A stretch of 64,000 bases of DNA from Kalmanozyma brasiliensis GHG001 (Eukaryota > Basidiomycota > Ustilaginomycetes > Ustilaginales): the NCBI RefSeq assembly GCF_000497045.1, contig NW_015961970.1, forward strand, positions 1,240,802-1,304,801, written 5' to 3'. The notes beneath the pieces are model-generated. The model was given only the letters and a program-made list of their open reading frames with translations. It did not search any database and had not been told where the DNA came from. Below are positions 9,892 through 20,876 of the stretch, piece by piece; the stretch's first letter is position 1; the number at the start of each line of letters is the position of its first letter. The position numbers and the translations under genes were made by a program.

Positions 9892-12034
9892 ATGTCACGT
9901 CACAACCGGCCCTTCACTTGGGGCGGAGCGCAATCCGGCTCGTCCTTTGCGGATGCGACCTCGCCAGCATTCGAGTCCAGCGCATATGGCTGTAAGTACC
10001 GGTATGAAGCATCATAAGAGCGCACTGAATCCAGTCAAGGGAAAGTCTGCTGACACCTATCTTCACCTCTCTGACTGGATGGACGCTTCATCAGTCGAGC
10101 CGAGTGTACCCGACCTCTACCGACACGCTTGGGCTGCCGTATCCTCAAGCACTTCTCACGACTCGTTCGCCGATCCTTCAGAGGCAGAGATCCCGCTCGG
10201 ACTGCTTCACAAGCTTCTCAGCTCAGCAGGAGGACTCGGCCCAGGCAGCGCCGAACAGATCGTCAATGCGGCCTGCAAAGGATCCAGATGCTCCCGCACC
10301 GATTTCTTCTGCGCACTCGGACTACTCCATCAGATGCAGCAAGGAGAAGCACTCGACGCACACATCGTCCAGCAGAGGCTGGCGCATGGGAGCCTGGGAG
10401 CACCGACACTCAATCTCTCCAATCTGGCCATCGACACCAACTCCAGTCACACCTTCCCACCCACAGCGCAGGCCGGCTTTGGCCGGTCAGAGGCACGGCC
10501 ACCAGGTCCGATGCGCGAGATGTCAGATCCTTGGAACGCGAGCAGCACCAACCACTTCAACGGCACCGATTCAGCGCCCACATACAATCGCTACGATGGC
10601 TTACCCCAACACCACGATGCCACCGATTCCGCATTCCGAGGAGGCTTTGCCAGCAACGGTACATCTGGTCCTTCTGAGCGCATCAGAACGAACACAGGAG
10701 ACACCAGACGATCAAATCAGCTGTATACCCACAACGAGGGATCCTCCGCTGACGCATTTGCTTCACCCGGGCGGGAGCATACAAGATCACGACAACATAC
10801 GGCAAGGCACGAGCGCCCCTTTTCGTACATGTCCGAGACCGCCGAAATCAATGCAATGGACGGCGCCGAAGATCCAGCGGCAGATCTGCCCGAGGACGAA
10901 GTAACAGTTCGCCTGCGCAGTGAACTGGAAGGCTTCATCATCAAGCACAACGTCTACATCGTGACTTCAAGCGCGCGCAAATCGGAGGTAGTCAGGCGAT
11001 ACAGTGACTGGCTCTGGCTGTCTGAGTGCTTGGTCAAGCGGTATCCATTTCGATGCCTTCCAGTGCTGCCGCCAAAACGCATTGCCATGCCTCTCGCGGG
11101 TCGTCATCTCAGCGCGGACGATCTCTTCATTGAAAGGCGCAGACGCGCGTTGGAACGCTTTCTGCGGATGCTCACCCGCCATCCGATGTTGCGCGAAGAT
11201 AAGCTCGTCGAGGTATTCTTCACGGAGACACGCCCGATCGCGGAATGGAAGAGCTCGGCGCCGGCGCTCTTCCTGGATGAAGAGGGCCTCATCAAGATCG
11301 TCGACGAGGCGGAACGCATGAGCATTCCCGAAGACCTGGAGCTGAAACTCACGCAGCAGCGCCAAGCCATTCCCGAATTGCTGGAGCGTTGGACGGCGAT
11401 GGTGGCGCTGTTCGAGCGTATTGTCAAGCGGAACGATGCGGCTGCAGCCGACTACTCGCGACTCAACTTTTCGCTCCTCTCCGTCGTCGAGACGACTGCC
11501 AAGCGCTGGAGGCCGGGAAGCGACAACAGCAAAAGAACTGAGGAGACGCTCTCCACAACGGCGGCCATCTTCCAGGACCATTCGGACATGACTTCCTCGC
11601 GAGTCTCTGCGGTCTCACTGTCTACGCTCGAAGGCATGAAAGCACAGCGCGACCTCCTCTTGTCGTTCCGCGACTTGATCGGTCGCATCGATCGGCAGCT
11701 CGTCGACCCGATCGACACGCTCAAGAAGCGCATCGAGGCTGCTCAGAAGAAAATCACTACGCTTGCCAGCACGCAGAACAACAACGCTAGCACGCAGCAG
11801 GAGCAAGCGACGCTCTCAGCGCAGGTCAAGCAGGATACGCAGTCGATTCAGAAGTATCTCAATCGGAGGATTCACGCCAAGAAGACCATCTGGGAGGAAC
11901 TCATCTGGTTCCATTGGCGGTTCAAGGCGGTCGAGGAGGATCTGCAGAAGTTTGTGCGCGACGAGACGTTCTTCCTGACGACACTGACCAGGTTGTGGGA
12001 GGCGACGGAGATGAAGATGAAGATGATTCGATGA
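9892..12034 (+). CDS. MVP1: Sorting nexin Mvp1 (PX plus BAR), two exons
   Basis: Exon 1 is 9892-9991, the intron 9992-10034 (GTAAGT...CCAG, 43 bp) and exon 2 10035-12034; the phases match and give 699 residues. The uninterrupted frame from 9854 begins with GTG and runs through the intron, so it was rejected. The N-terminal 350 residues are disordered. A PX domain follows (bases about 10890-11230), with the phosphoinositide-binding RRYSDW motif and a downstream Pro-rich loop (LPVLPPKR). The C-terminal 270 residues are helical and resemble the BAR-like region of the Mvp1/SNX8 family. The protein would bind PI3P on endosomes and assist retrograde sorting to the Golgi and vacuolar protein sorting. 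The very short intron is the least certain part. Confidence 0.88.
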
Positions 12035-12692
12035 ACGAAGAACGGAGAATCGGCGGGCTGGAAGCAGGCAGGTTGCCACGAATCGTCACGCGGCCTGCTC
12101 CGTTCCAGGGCCATTTCGACCAATTCATCAGCATACTCTCCATGAGCGTTTGTGTGTTCAGCTAGGATCCTTGAGAACGCTCCGACACTAAGTCGTCAAG
12201 CTGGGTGCCGGCGTCCGAGGCACGGTGTGACCAAATTTCGCGTTCGGCTTGAAACGTGATTCACCTCGCCAAAGAGCGGTTTGCTGCGTGCGGTCTGCAG
12301 GAGCCTGCAGTCCCATTTTGAACTTTTTTTGTGGGTCAAGCTGAACCCTGACTCGCCTCCGCTGCCTTCACCCCACCATCCACTCCTAACACCACCCACC
12401 CACATCACAGCTTGGTTTCGACGGGCATCTTTCAGCATTCTTACACGCCTCAGGTCTCTCAGAGCTCCCCTGACCGGCATTACATCGTAGCGTCGCCCCT
12501 CTCTCAGCAGCATTTAGGCGCATCGCTGGTCTTCTGTCGATAAACACACAGTGCCATCAGCGCCACGACCATCACTGCTGCAGTAGCGACTAGCTCTCCA
12601 CCATCACCAGCACCTGACCGGCGCTGGCGCTGGCTGCCACGTCATCAACACATCACAATCGTTCGCGGAGCCACGTCCGCCTCTGAGTCGCG
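12035..12692. other. MVP1-BRF1 intergenic region (BRF1 promoter)
   Basis: The genes are in tandem. The second half (about 12350-12480) is C/T-rich, as expected for a smut promoter or leader. A CCATTTTGAA word at 12313-12322 runs into a T7 tract; the same 10-mer occurs twice more in non-coding parts of the window. No gene is seen. Confidence 0.45.
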
Positions 12693-14966
12693 ATGAAGTG
12701 CACCAACTGCGGTTCGTCCGCCATCGACTTCGCCGACAACCAGGCAGTATGTTCGCAATGTGGTGTCGTGCTGGAAGAGTCGCAGATCGTGAGCGACATC
12801 ACCTTCGGTGAGAACTCCGCTGGTGGTGCTGTTGTCCAAGGCAGCATGATCGCGGCCGATCAGGCACGCGCGCGCGTCTCTGGTCCTAGCGGCTTCCGTG
12901 GCGGCTACGTCAGCGAATCGCGCGAGATGACCATCTCCAACGCTCGAATTGGTATCAACAACATGGCGTCGGCACTACGCATCCCATCTCACGTCGCCGA
13001 TCGCGCGCTCCGCTTCTTCACGCTGGCGCTCGACGGTGGTGCATCTGCCGCGACGGGCGACGAGCCCAAGAACTATGTCCTCGGTCGCAAGTCCGAATAC
13101 ACGGTCGCATCCTGTCTCTACGTCGCCTGTCGAATGGAGAAGACGACCCACATGCTCATCGACTTCGCCGACGCCATCCAGGTCAACGTGTTTGTTCTCG
13201 GCCGATCCTACCTCAAGCTGATCCGCATTCTCAACTTGCGTCTGCCGTTGATCGATCCATCCATCTACATTGCGCGCTTCGCAGCGTTGCTCGACTTTGG
13301 CGAAGAGACGCAGAAAGTCGCCTACGACGCATCGAGGCTCGTCTCGCGCTTCCAAAAGGACTGGATCACTGAAGGTCGCCGTCCCGCTGGCATCTGCGGC
13401 GCCTGCCTCATGCTCGCTGCACGCATGAACCACTTCCGACGCTCGGTCAGCGAGGTGATCCAGGTAGTCAAGATTGCTGATGTGACGCTCAAAGCGCGTT
13501 TGGAGGAGTTCAAGAAGACGCCTACTGGCCAGCTCTCGGTCCAAGACTTTCGAAACGTCTGGCTCGAGGAGGAGCACGCTCCACCTGCCTACCTTCGCGC
13601 TGTGGCGCCACCCACCACCAAGCGAAAGCGCAAGTCCAACAAGAACATCAAACTCGAGGGCATCGAGGTTGCGGACGACTCCGACGCGGCCGACGCGGAC
13701 GCAGATGCTGAGGGTGAAGCCGACGCGGGGACCAGTGCGAGGACCGCAGTAGCTGAAGACGCAGACGCCATCGATCCGGCATTGGAGAAGGTGGTTGACG
13801 AGGCGACGGAGCAAGAGATCCAGCAATACCTGCAGCAGAGTCTGGCGCAGGAGCTCGACAAGGCCCTCGAGACGCAGGAACGCGAGCGAGAGGAACGCGC
13901 CAAGTCGGGTCAGGTGGCCTCGACGTCGAGCCGACCTGCAGCAGCAAGCGATGCTGGTCCTATCCCGGACGCCAACGGAGCCGGCCCTTCTGGAACTCGT
14001 GATCCGTCTCTCGACATCAGCAGAGCCGGTAAGCTGCTTCCCCTCGGCGGTCTTGGCATGGACGTCCAAAGCACTTTTGGCGACGACGCCGAAGCTGCAC
14101 TCGACGGCGTTGCTGACGACGCTGACGCAACTTCAGCCGATAGGAGGCGCAGCGTAGGGCCGCACGCCGACGAGCTGGCCGACCTGGACGAGGACGAACT
14201 GGACCGATTCATCCTGTCACCGGAAGAGGTGCGGATCAAAGAACGCGTCTGGATGGAGTTCAACAAGGACTGGATGGAGCAGATGCTCAAGAAGCAGCTC
14301 AAGCTCGAACACGACCAAAAGATGGGTGTGCCCATCCGCGAGCCATACAAGCGCAAGAAGCCCAAGGCGCCACGCGACGCATCGACGGCGATGCACAACA
14401 CATCGGCGGCCGAATCTGCCAAGATGATGCTCAAGCAGAAGCAGTTCAGCAAGAAGATCAACTACGATGCGTTGAACAACCTCTTCCCTGGTGCCAAGGT
14501 GGTTGGCGGAGGCAGCGGAAAGGGCGGGAGCGGCAAGACAAGGAGTGGCGCTAGGAAGGGCCGCAAGCGAGGCAGACAGCAGAGCAGCGACGAGTCGTCC
14601 TCGGAGGAGGAAGAGGAGGACGCGGCGGCCAACGGTAAGAGAGGCAAGAAGGGCCGCAAGGGCAAGAAGGCGAGCAAGAAGTCGCAAGGCACCGCTCAAG
14701 GCTACTTTGAATCGGACAACAACGACTCGCAGATGGAGGTTGTTGAGGAGGACGGCGAGATGTTGCCTCCTTCGCATCCACTGCGCAGGAAGGAGACGAG
14801 ACTCAACAAGCGCGGCGCCGGACAGCTGTCGTCGGCTGCGGAAGAGTCGGCTACCGACCTGGGCGAGGAGATGAACGAGCCCGCCGACGGTGGAGCGATG
14901 CTCCTCAACGAGGCGACAATGCGCAGTCAGCTCGGCTACTTCAACGATGACACCGAGGACGATTGA
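12693..14966 (+). CDS. BRF1: TFIIIB subunit Brf1
   Basis: This is a 757-residue protein starting at the ATG that opens the zinc ribbon (ligands Cys3, Cys6, Cys20 and Cys23: CTNC...CSQC). Two TFIIB-like cyclin repeats follow at about residues 75-270. A Lys/Arg-rich basic stretch, an Ala/Asp repeat (DADADAEGEADAG) and Gln/Glu-rich helices come next. The BRF1 homology region that binds TBP (about 505-600) has the family-typical LDRFILSPEEV start and the later KINYDALNNLF segment. The tail is highly charged. Brf1 with TBP and Bdp1 recruits RNA polymerase III to tRNA and 5S genes, such as the tRNA-Ala in this window. No intron is needed. The acidic linker is longer than in yeast, but every domain is present. 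Confidence 0.96.
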   Translation: MKCTNCGSSAIDFADNQAVCSQCGVVLEESQIVSDITFGENSAGGAVVQGSMIAADQARARVSGPSGFRGGYVSESREMTISNARIGINNMASALRIPSHVADRALRFFTLALDGGASAATGDEPKNYVLGRKSEYTVASCLYVACRMEKTTHMLIDFADAIQVNVFVLGRSYLKLIRILNLRLPLIDPSIYIARFAALLDFGEETQKVAYDASRLVSRFQKDWITEGRRPAGICGACLMLAARMNHFRRSVSEVIQVVKIADVTLKARLEEFKKTPTGQLSVQDFRNVWLEEEHAPPAYLRAVAPPTTKRKRKSNKNIKLEGIEVADDSDAADADADAEGEADAGTSARTAVAEDADAIDPALEKVVDEATEQEIQQYLQQSLAQELDKALETQEREREERAKSGQVASTSSRPAAASDAGPIPDANGAGPSGTRDPSLDISRAGKLLPLGGLGMDVQSTFGDDAEAALDGVADDADATSADRRRSVGPHADELADLDEDELDRFILSPEEVRIKERVWMEFNKDWMEQMLKKQLKLEHDQKMGVPIREPYKRKKPKAPRDASTAMHNTSAAESAKMMLKQKQFSKKINYDALNNLFPGAKVVGGGSGKGGSGKTRSGARKGRKRGRQQSSDESSSEEEEEDAAANGKRGKKGRKGKKASKKSQGTAQGYFESDNNDSQMEVVEEDGEMLPPSHPLRRKETRLNKRGAGQLSSAAEESATDLGEEMNEPADGGAMLLNEATMRSQLGYFNDDTEDD

Positions 14967-16122
14967 GCCAAGTCTCGCACATCCACCTTGTTTGTTGTCA
15001 ACACTCGTTTTGCAATGATACCCTGCCACGTTGCTCACTTGGCTGATGCTCAGAATCTGGAAGGAGGTGATGCCCGGCGTGTGCGCAACTCGCGCTGTGA
15101 GACGGTCGCGAAACGATCTGACCGAGCACGCGTGGCGCGGCAAAAGATGCCGAAATCCCTTTTGGAGTGCTTTCGTCTGGCAAGGCCCGAGCCGGCGGCT
15201 GTGCAAACACTCGGCCCGTGAGGCTTGCATGCTCACGCCTGCTGAAAGGGCCCGAGCTTCTTGTGGTAGGACCCTGGTTCAAGGTGCATGGAGCGGATGA
15301 CGATACTGAAGGCTGACGGAGGACCAAGCGATCGTTGCAGGAGGTGTAACGCCCGCACAATGGCCAAAGGTGAGCGGCCCGCCTCCAGCCGTACAATGCC
15401 AAGCACCGAGGTCACAGCGGCCGACAGTCAAACGAACCAGAAGCAGAAACCTCATAATGCGCTGGCCACTTTCATCTCGAAGTCACGCACAGTCAGCGAA
15501 TGAAACACGATCGCAATGTGGGTCTTTGTACTTGCCTTGTGACGGTGCTGAGCGTTGCTCAGAATGGCTAGGTCGGACGAGAAGGGGAGCTGTGTGAGGA
15601 CCCTTTGAGCTGCAGTCTAGAACATCGGCAATCACAAATTGCGCAGACATTTTTAGAGACTCTGCCGGAGCCTGTCCTCCGTTCCGCCACTTGTGTCAGA
15701 GTAAGTTTTGGCGAGCGAACGTGCCGTTCAGGCGTTAAGGCGTTTGTGTGATGTACCACCCAAATGGCCGGGCTTAGCATTGTTCTTCCTTTCTCGCCGT
15801 GTCTCAGCTTCACTCATTGCCCTCCGTTCGAGTTGACGGCCGCTTCCGACCAGCACCAACCTTTCCTACATAGAATCACACCATCCTTCCTTCAATTGAC
15901 GCCGGCGTCGACAGAGGAAGAGCAAGTCTTCGGCTGGTTCCGCACTCTCTTATCAGCACCCTGCTCCATCTTATCCATACCCTCACCACACATCGGACAA
16001 TTCGCCGACCTTGTCCTCCCGCTGATTCACAACTCGCACTATACCCTCGGCACCGACACCATCGCCCTTACCCTATAGACCAGAAACTTTTCTCCTCGAT
16101 TGACCGTCTCGGCCCTAGCAAG
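14967..16122. other. BRF1 to secreted-hydrolase intergenic region
   Basis: These 1.16 kb separate tandem genes. The last 300 bases are C/T-rich and are probably promoter and leader of the downstream gene. I see no RNA gene, repeat or convincing coding exon. Confidence 0.4.
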
Positions 16123-17595
16123 ATGAAGCTCGCCGCCGCAGTCATCTTTGCCACCGCCCTCGTGGCCTCCAGCGCAGCGTCGAGCTCGACCCCATTCGCA
16201 CCCAAATCCGATCCCGGCGTCTACCCAGGCGGCGACATCAATCCACCAGACGGCTGGAAGACGCTACCCACCATCGACGGCGCACGCATCGACAACACCA
16301 CCCTCGTCGTTGGCTCCGGGTCAGGGACGCTCGTCCACTACATCGACGCGGAGTACGATGCGGGCAAGATCAAGCGGGCCGTGATCCAGATCCACGGCGA
16401 GAATCGAGATGCATGGAACCAGTGGATCTACTCGGATCTGGCGGCGAAGCGCGCTGCGACGGGCGGCAGCTTTGATCGCGACGAGGTAGTGGTGATGGCG
16501 CCCATGTTCTTCAACACTGGTGACGAGGGGGCGTACCCGTTCGATCCGAATTTGGATTCGGGCAACGCGGTAACGAGCACGCTCGACACGGCCACAGTCA
16601 CAGCTGGCCGACGGTCCTTCACACACCACACACAAGGAGCACCGGTAGCCTCGCCAGTGCCGGCATTTGAGCGACGCAGTCGAGTCGAGCATCGCGGCGT
16701 ACACCGCATCCCACTGCAGAAGTGGAGCACAACGCAGGCGATGATTTGGAAATCCATCGAGTGGGGCGATGGCAGTCCCGCCTATGAGCCTGCCGACTCC
16801 GCCGGAGCCGGCAGCTTCGAAGCCCTTGACAGCGCCGTGTCGTTCTTCCTCGACCGCACCCGCTTCCCGAACCTCCGCAAGGTCGTCATCGCCGGCTTTT
16901 CGCTCGGCGCGCAACTCACCAACCGTTACGCCACCTTCCGCGACGACACCTCGCAAGACGACCGGCTCATCTTCTGGATCTCCTCCCCAAACTCGTTCGT
17001 CTATCTCCAAGATACGCGACCGCTTCAGATCGGCACGTCGTGCACCGAGACCTACGGCAACTATAAGTACGGTCTTAACGGTACGCTGCCCAACTACTAC
17101 ACCAGGGCAACCTCTCGCGTGTCTACGAGCAGCCTGATCACTCGCTACCTCAGCAGAACGATCTTCTACCTCGTCGGGATGGACGATCTCAGTGCGGGCC
17201 TCAGCAGCTGCGCCCCCAACACCCAAGGCTACGGTCATCTGGACAAGATGTACTACTGGACACAGCAGGTTGTGCCTATGCTGCCGGGGAGTACGGGGGT
17301 GGAAGGCGAGCTGCCAGGGGACGGGCTGGTGAGGTACGTCGCAAAGACGGGGCATCAGGATTGGAAGATCATCACGTCCGATCCAGGAGTCGAGACGTTG
17401 TGGTTGAAAGGGTGGTATGAGAACGGGACGGATGCCGAGACGCCACAGAGTGGGGGGACGGTTGCCGCGGGTACGCCGTCCAAGTCGACGATTGGGAATA
17501 TTCATAGTGCCAATACGGCGGCGAGTGGGACGAGGGCGACGGTGATGGCGTTGGTGTTGGCCGCTGTGGGCGCGACAATGGCGTTGCTGCTGTAG
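16123..17595 (+). CDS. Secreted, probably GPI-anchored alpha/beta-hydrolase-like protein
   Basis: The 490-residue frame starts with a clear signal peptide (about residues 1-19, Ala-rich hydrophobic core). It ends in a small-residue spacer and a hydrophobic tail with nothing charged after it, the pattern of a GPI-anchor signal. The body resembles an alpha/beta hydrolase: a strand ending in IQIHGE at about 90-95, a nucleophile elbow GFSLG with Ser260, and a late TGHQDW motif near 410 that could supply the catalytic His. The acid residue was not assigned. Substrate is unknown; a cell-surface esterase or lipase-type enzyme is inference. Residues 150-199 are compositionally different and may be a multiple-of-three intron (16570-16719) that was read through; removing it gives 440 residues. 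Confidence 0.75.
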   Translation: MKLAAAVIFATALVASSAASSSTPFAPKSDPGVYPGGDINPPDGWKTLPTIDGARIDNTTLVVGSGSGTLVHYIDAEYDAGKIKRAVIQIHGENRDAWNQWIYSDLAAKRAATGGSFDRDEVVVMAPMFFNTGDEGAYPFDPNLDSGNAVTSTLDTATVTAGRRSFTHHTQGAPVASPVPAFERRSRVEHRGVHRIPLQKWSTTQAMIWKSIEWGDGSPAYEPADSAGAGSFEALDSAVSFFLDRTRFPNLRKVVIAGFSLGAQLTNRYATFRDDTSQDDRLIFWISSPNSFVYLQDTRPLQIGTSCTETYGNYKYGLNGTLPNYYTRATSRVSTSSLITRYLSRTIFYLVGMDDLSAGLSSCAPNTQGYGHLDKMYYWTQQVVPMLPGSTGVEGELPGDGLVRYVAKTGHQDWKIITSDPGVETLWLKGWYENGTDAETPQSGGTVAAGTPSKSTIGNIHSANTAASGTRATVMALVLAAVGATMALLL

Positions 17596-17868
17596 AGCGC
17601 CTTGGACACTTCGATACCCGCCGCTCAGCGTCCGCCTTCCCGCCCCAGTGTCTTGCCTCATTATTCCTTGATAGCATCATCCCTTCCCTGCATATGCATT
17701 CATAGATTCTTAGATTCAGGGCCGAACACTCCGCTCAGCGGCCCGTCATTTGTACTTTTAGCATGCTGCACCTTCATCTCTCTTATAGACTATCATTGGC
17801 AAAGATCTGCATTCACTCTCCCGAGCCCGACATCCAAGAGGCCCGTGCTAAGATCGTCCAGCCTGGCT

Positions 17869-19200
17869 TCAAGTGCTCTCTGTGCTCTTCTCGGGAGCCT
17901 CGCCGGTCTCTGCGGCTTCTGCGACGGCCTCGATGATCTCCTTCTCCTCCGACTCGAGCCCGTTGGTTGCGCCGCGCAGGTTGATGGTCGCATCGTCGTC
18001 CTCGCGCGAGATCTTCTGCGTTCGATCGTCCCCTCCGTCCTCGTCCTCCTCTTCGTCCTCTTCATCATCATCGTCGTCATCGTCGTCATCATCGTGGGAA
18101 GCGACACCCTTCTCCTTTGCAGCGAGGGTGGACCATTCAGGACCATCTGCACCCTCCTCGTGCTCGGGGCGACTCAACACGGCCGTGGCTCGCGGACTCG
18201 GAGCTGGTGGGGGCACCAAATCTCTCGCATCCACCTCGTCCTTCTTCGCCACCTGCGGCCCCAACTGGAATGGCGACTGACCGAGCGCGTGTGCCAAGGA
18301 AGATCGCATCGCCGCCGTACCGGATCGTTCGCGCTTCGTTGCGCCGTTGAACGGGAATGGTGTTCCGCGGTCAAACTCGCTCGTGCCGCTGCTGGTGATG
18401 GTTGGGGCAGGCTCGCTCCCGGGTCTCGGCGGTAGATTGTCCGTCGCCGTCAAATCGTACGTCTCGACCAACACCAGAAACCTTGCATACAAAGATGTCT
18501 CGGCTTCACAAGCATCAAATACCTCGCGATGATAACACCATGCATGAACAAAGATGCGACTCAACCGACGTGCGATGGATCCGAAATGCCGCAAACTCGT
18601 GTTGGGCACGTAGGTACGAGACGGGAAATGGCGGGCGGAGTTGAGGAGGGAGGTAGCACCATCGAGCGTGTGAACCATGTAGTCGATGGCACAGCACTGT
18701 TTTTCTTCGCCGTGCGAGGCGCAGAGGTACATCCAGTCACCCGCGTTCATCGCTGCGCAGGTGGTCGGTTTGAGGTGCTTTGAACAGTCGGTTTGCAGGG
18801 CGGTCAGCCAGGGGGTTGTTAGGTCGAGGACAAGACGTCGAAGTTGCTCGTAGACCCAGATATCCGTGTCGACGTTTTGGAAGGGGGAGTCGTCGATGGA
18901 GATGTCGGTCTCGGAGGGGAGGGATGTGATGGTTTCGACCGCGTGCGGGTCCCGACGGACCAGGAGGGAGAGGTATTCTTGCAGTTGGAAGGGGCTTGAT
19001 CCCGCAGAAGGGGTGGAGGAGGAGGAAGGATCGAAAGTGGACTCGCTCGACGATGAGGCAAACTCGTTCAAACGCAGCTCCGAGAGCGAGAGGATCTCAT
19101 CGAGCTTCTGCCCGCGACGGATGCGGTTGGGGTTTCGTTGAGGTGCCTTTGCCGGCTTGCCCAAAGGCGCGCTTGATGGAGCGCTGTCCGTGATGCTCAT
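17869..19200 (-). CDS. MOB4: MOB4/phocein-family protein with acidic C-terminal extension
   Basis: The protein has 443 residues from the ATG at 19200; the open frame extends further upstream but that part is leader-like. Residues about 70-255 form a Mob domain of the phocein type: WMYLCASHGEEKQC, AIDYMVHTLDGA, LLNSARHFPSR, then HAWCYH giving the two zinc-ligand His, and YDLTATDNLP at the end. Phocein/MOB4 is a core part of the STRIPAK phosphatase-kinase complex, which in fungi controls septation, cell fusion and development. Animal MOB4 is about 225 residues. Here an N-terminal Ser-rich insertion and about 180 extra C-terminal residues, with a run of about ten Asp followed by Glu/Asp, roughly double the length. 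It is convergent with the secreted hydrolase gene (273 bp apart). Confidence 0.88.
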   Translation of the reverse strand: MSITDSAPSSAPLGKPAKAPQRNPNRIRRGQKLDEILSLSELRLNEFASSSSESTFDPSSSSTPSAGSSPFQLQEYLSLLVRRDPHAVETITSLPSETDISIDDSPFQNVDTDIWVYEQLRRLVLDLTTPWLTALQTDCSKHLKPTTCAAMNAGDWMYLCASHGEEKQCCAIDYMVHTLDGATSLLNSARHFPSRTYVPNTSLRHFGSIARRLSRIFVHAWCYHREVFDACEAETSLYARFLVLVETYDLTATDNLPPRPGSEPAPTITSSGTSEFDRGTPFPFNGATKRERSGTAAMRSSLAHALGQSPFQLGPQVAKKDEVDARDLVPPPAPSPRATAVLSRPEHEEGADGPEWSTLAAKEKGVASHDDDDDDDDDDEEDEEEDEDGGDDRTQKISREDDDATINLRGATNGLESEEKEIIEAVAEAAETGEAPEKSTEST

Positions 19201-20876
19201 GGTGACGCGTCGAGCTATGTATGGCGGATGGGATGGTGGTGACGCGAAGGTGGGAAGGTGGAAGTCGACCAACACTTTTGGGAGCAAAGATGGAACTCGG
19301 AAATGGATCAGACCACGCGCGTGTTTCATGCGGAGCCACCCAAAGCGGCGGCGGGGGCGGCGCGCTCTTTTTTTGGAGGTCCGTCAACCTTGGCAGAGAG
19401 AGAGCTCTCACACTCAACGCGTCGAGAGGGGCGGTGTCGTGCGACATACGCCCCTGTCTCGTAGCGCCTTCAAGTCCGGTTCCTATACGCGATGCTGGCT
19501 TCGGGCTCGACCGACATTAGTGTAGACCTCTCGAAGTCAAAGAGCGAAACGAGCGAGCTCGGACAGATGTCGTTGCTGACGGGTGTTGAAGACGTTCAGC
19601 CCGCTGGGAAGAAAATCATCTGCACGGTGCGTTTTGGAAGGCTCTAACAAGCTTACGAAAAAAGGGACGAGAATCGGGAGATCCACTGCTGAATTGAGAG
19701 AATTTGCCAATCTCCGGGCCTGCTTAACGCCGGATTTCGTCTCAGGCCCGTGGCTGCTCCACGGAAATCCCAGCTGTCGAGGATCCGCAGGAGACCAGGG
19801 CAAGGGTTTGCGAGTGCTTAACCAACGTGACCGACAAACCTTAACGGGCCTACCGAGCGAGATTCGCTTTGAATGTTGCTCAATTGAGCAGGATGCATCG
19901 CAGCATGATTGCTTCTCACGGCGGATGAGCCGATCGTAGGGTCCTTTCCGACAGCGGCTGGCACCGGTTTGAGATGGCATGGCGGCGTGGGAATGTGAAC
20001 TGCGTAAGCCACTTTTTCTCGGATCGACACCCGACTGATCACGCCGCCAGCTCCGACTGTGAATGGAGCGGGAACGTGGGTGAGCAGCTCGCTCTCTACA
20101 CTCCGCTCGCTTGGCCGCTGTCAGAGGCTCATTGTGACTCGCCTCGCTTCGCTTGGCTTCGGCGCGCTGCCGATATCTGGCCCTCTGAGTCCAGGTTGGC
20201 TGTTGATACCGTTGCAGGCAAATTTAGCGTTGCCTGCCTGCCCTCTGACCAGTAAATCGGCCGTCGCTGGACCTCGAAGGCTGAGCAACCACGCTGAGCT
20301 TCCCGTCCCATCGCTTGACAGGTGACCTTTGAGTGGCTGAGCTTGAGCTCAGAGAGGGGGAAAGGACAAGCCGCGACGAGTGAGGGTGCCTCTTTGGCCT
20401 TCTCGTGGCTTCTTCCAGCGCTCAGCTGTGATTGATTTCACGCCTATCCTCAGCTGCAACCGTCAAAAATTACAGCTCAGTTCATATCCGTGCTGAGGTC
20501 CTGTGTCTCACCCTGCCTCCTTTCCCTCACCACCCACCACCCTTCCCTCTTCCACCTTGCGTTCTTTCACCTATTGTACTGTTGATCGTGCCGGCACTGC
20601 CATACACAATCTCTCATGGCTTCTAGTCCACTTTCCTTCTGCACGATCTAGGCGCAGTCACCTGACAGCTACAACACAGCGTCTATCAGCTACAATCCGC
20701 CTGCGTCCTGTCTCGCTTCTTTGAACCTTCACAGCAACCAGCACATACAACATTCGCTGCAGCGACGTCTTTGTCTTGCTTCCGTCGACTTCCAAGCATA
20801 AGCAATTCCGACTCCTTTCGACCAACTGAGGATCGTATCCAAATCTCGATATCTCTCCTTCCAATAATCGCTCGAC
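19201..20876. other. Divergent intergenic region MOB4 / Zn2Cys6 factor
   Basis: These 1.68 kb lie between divergent starts. The right third (about 20440-20870) is C/T-rich and probably the long 5' leader of the transcription factor. No gene, tRNA or repeat array is recognisable. Confidence 0.4.
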
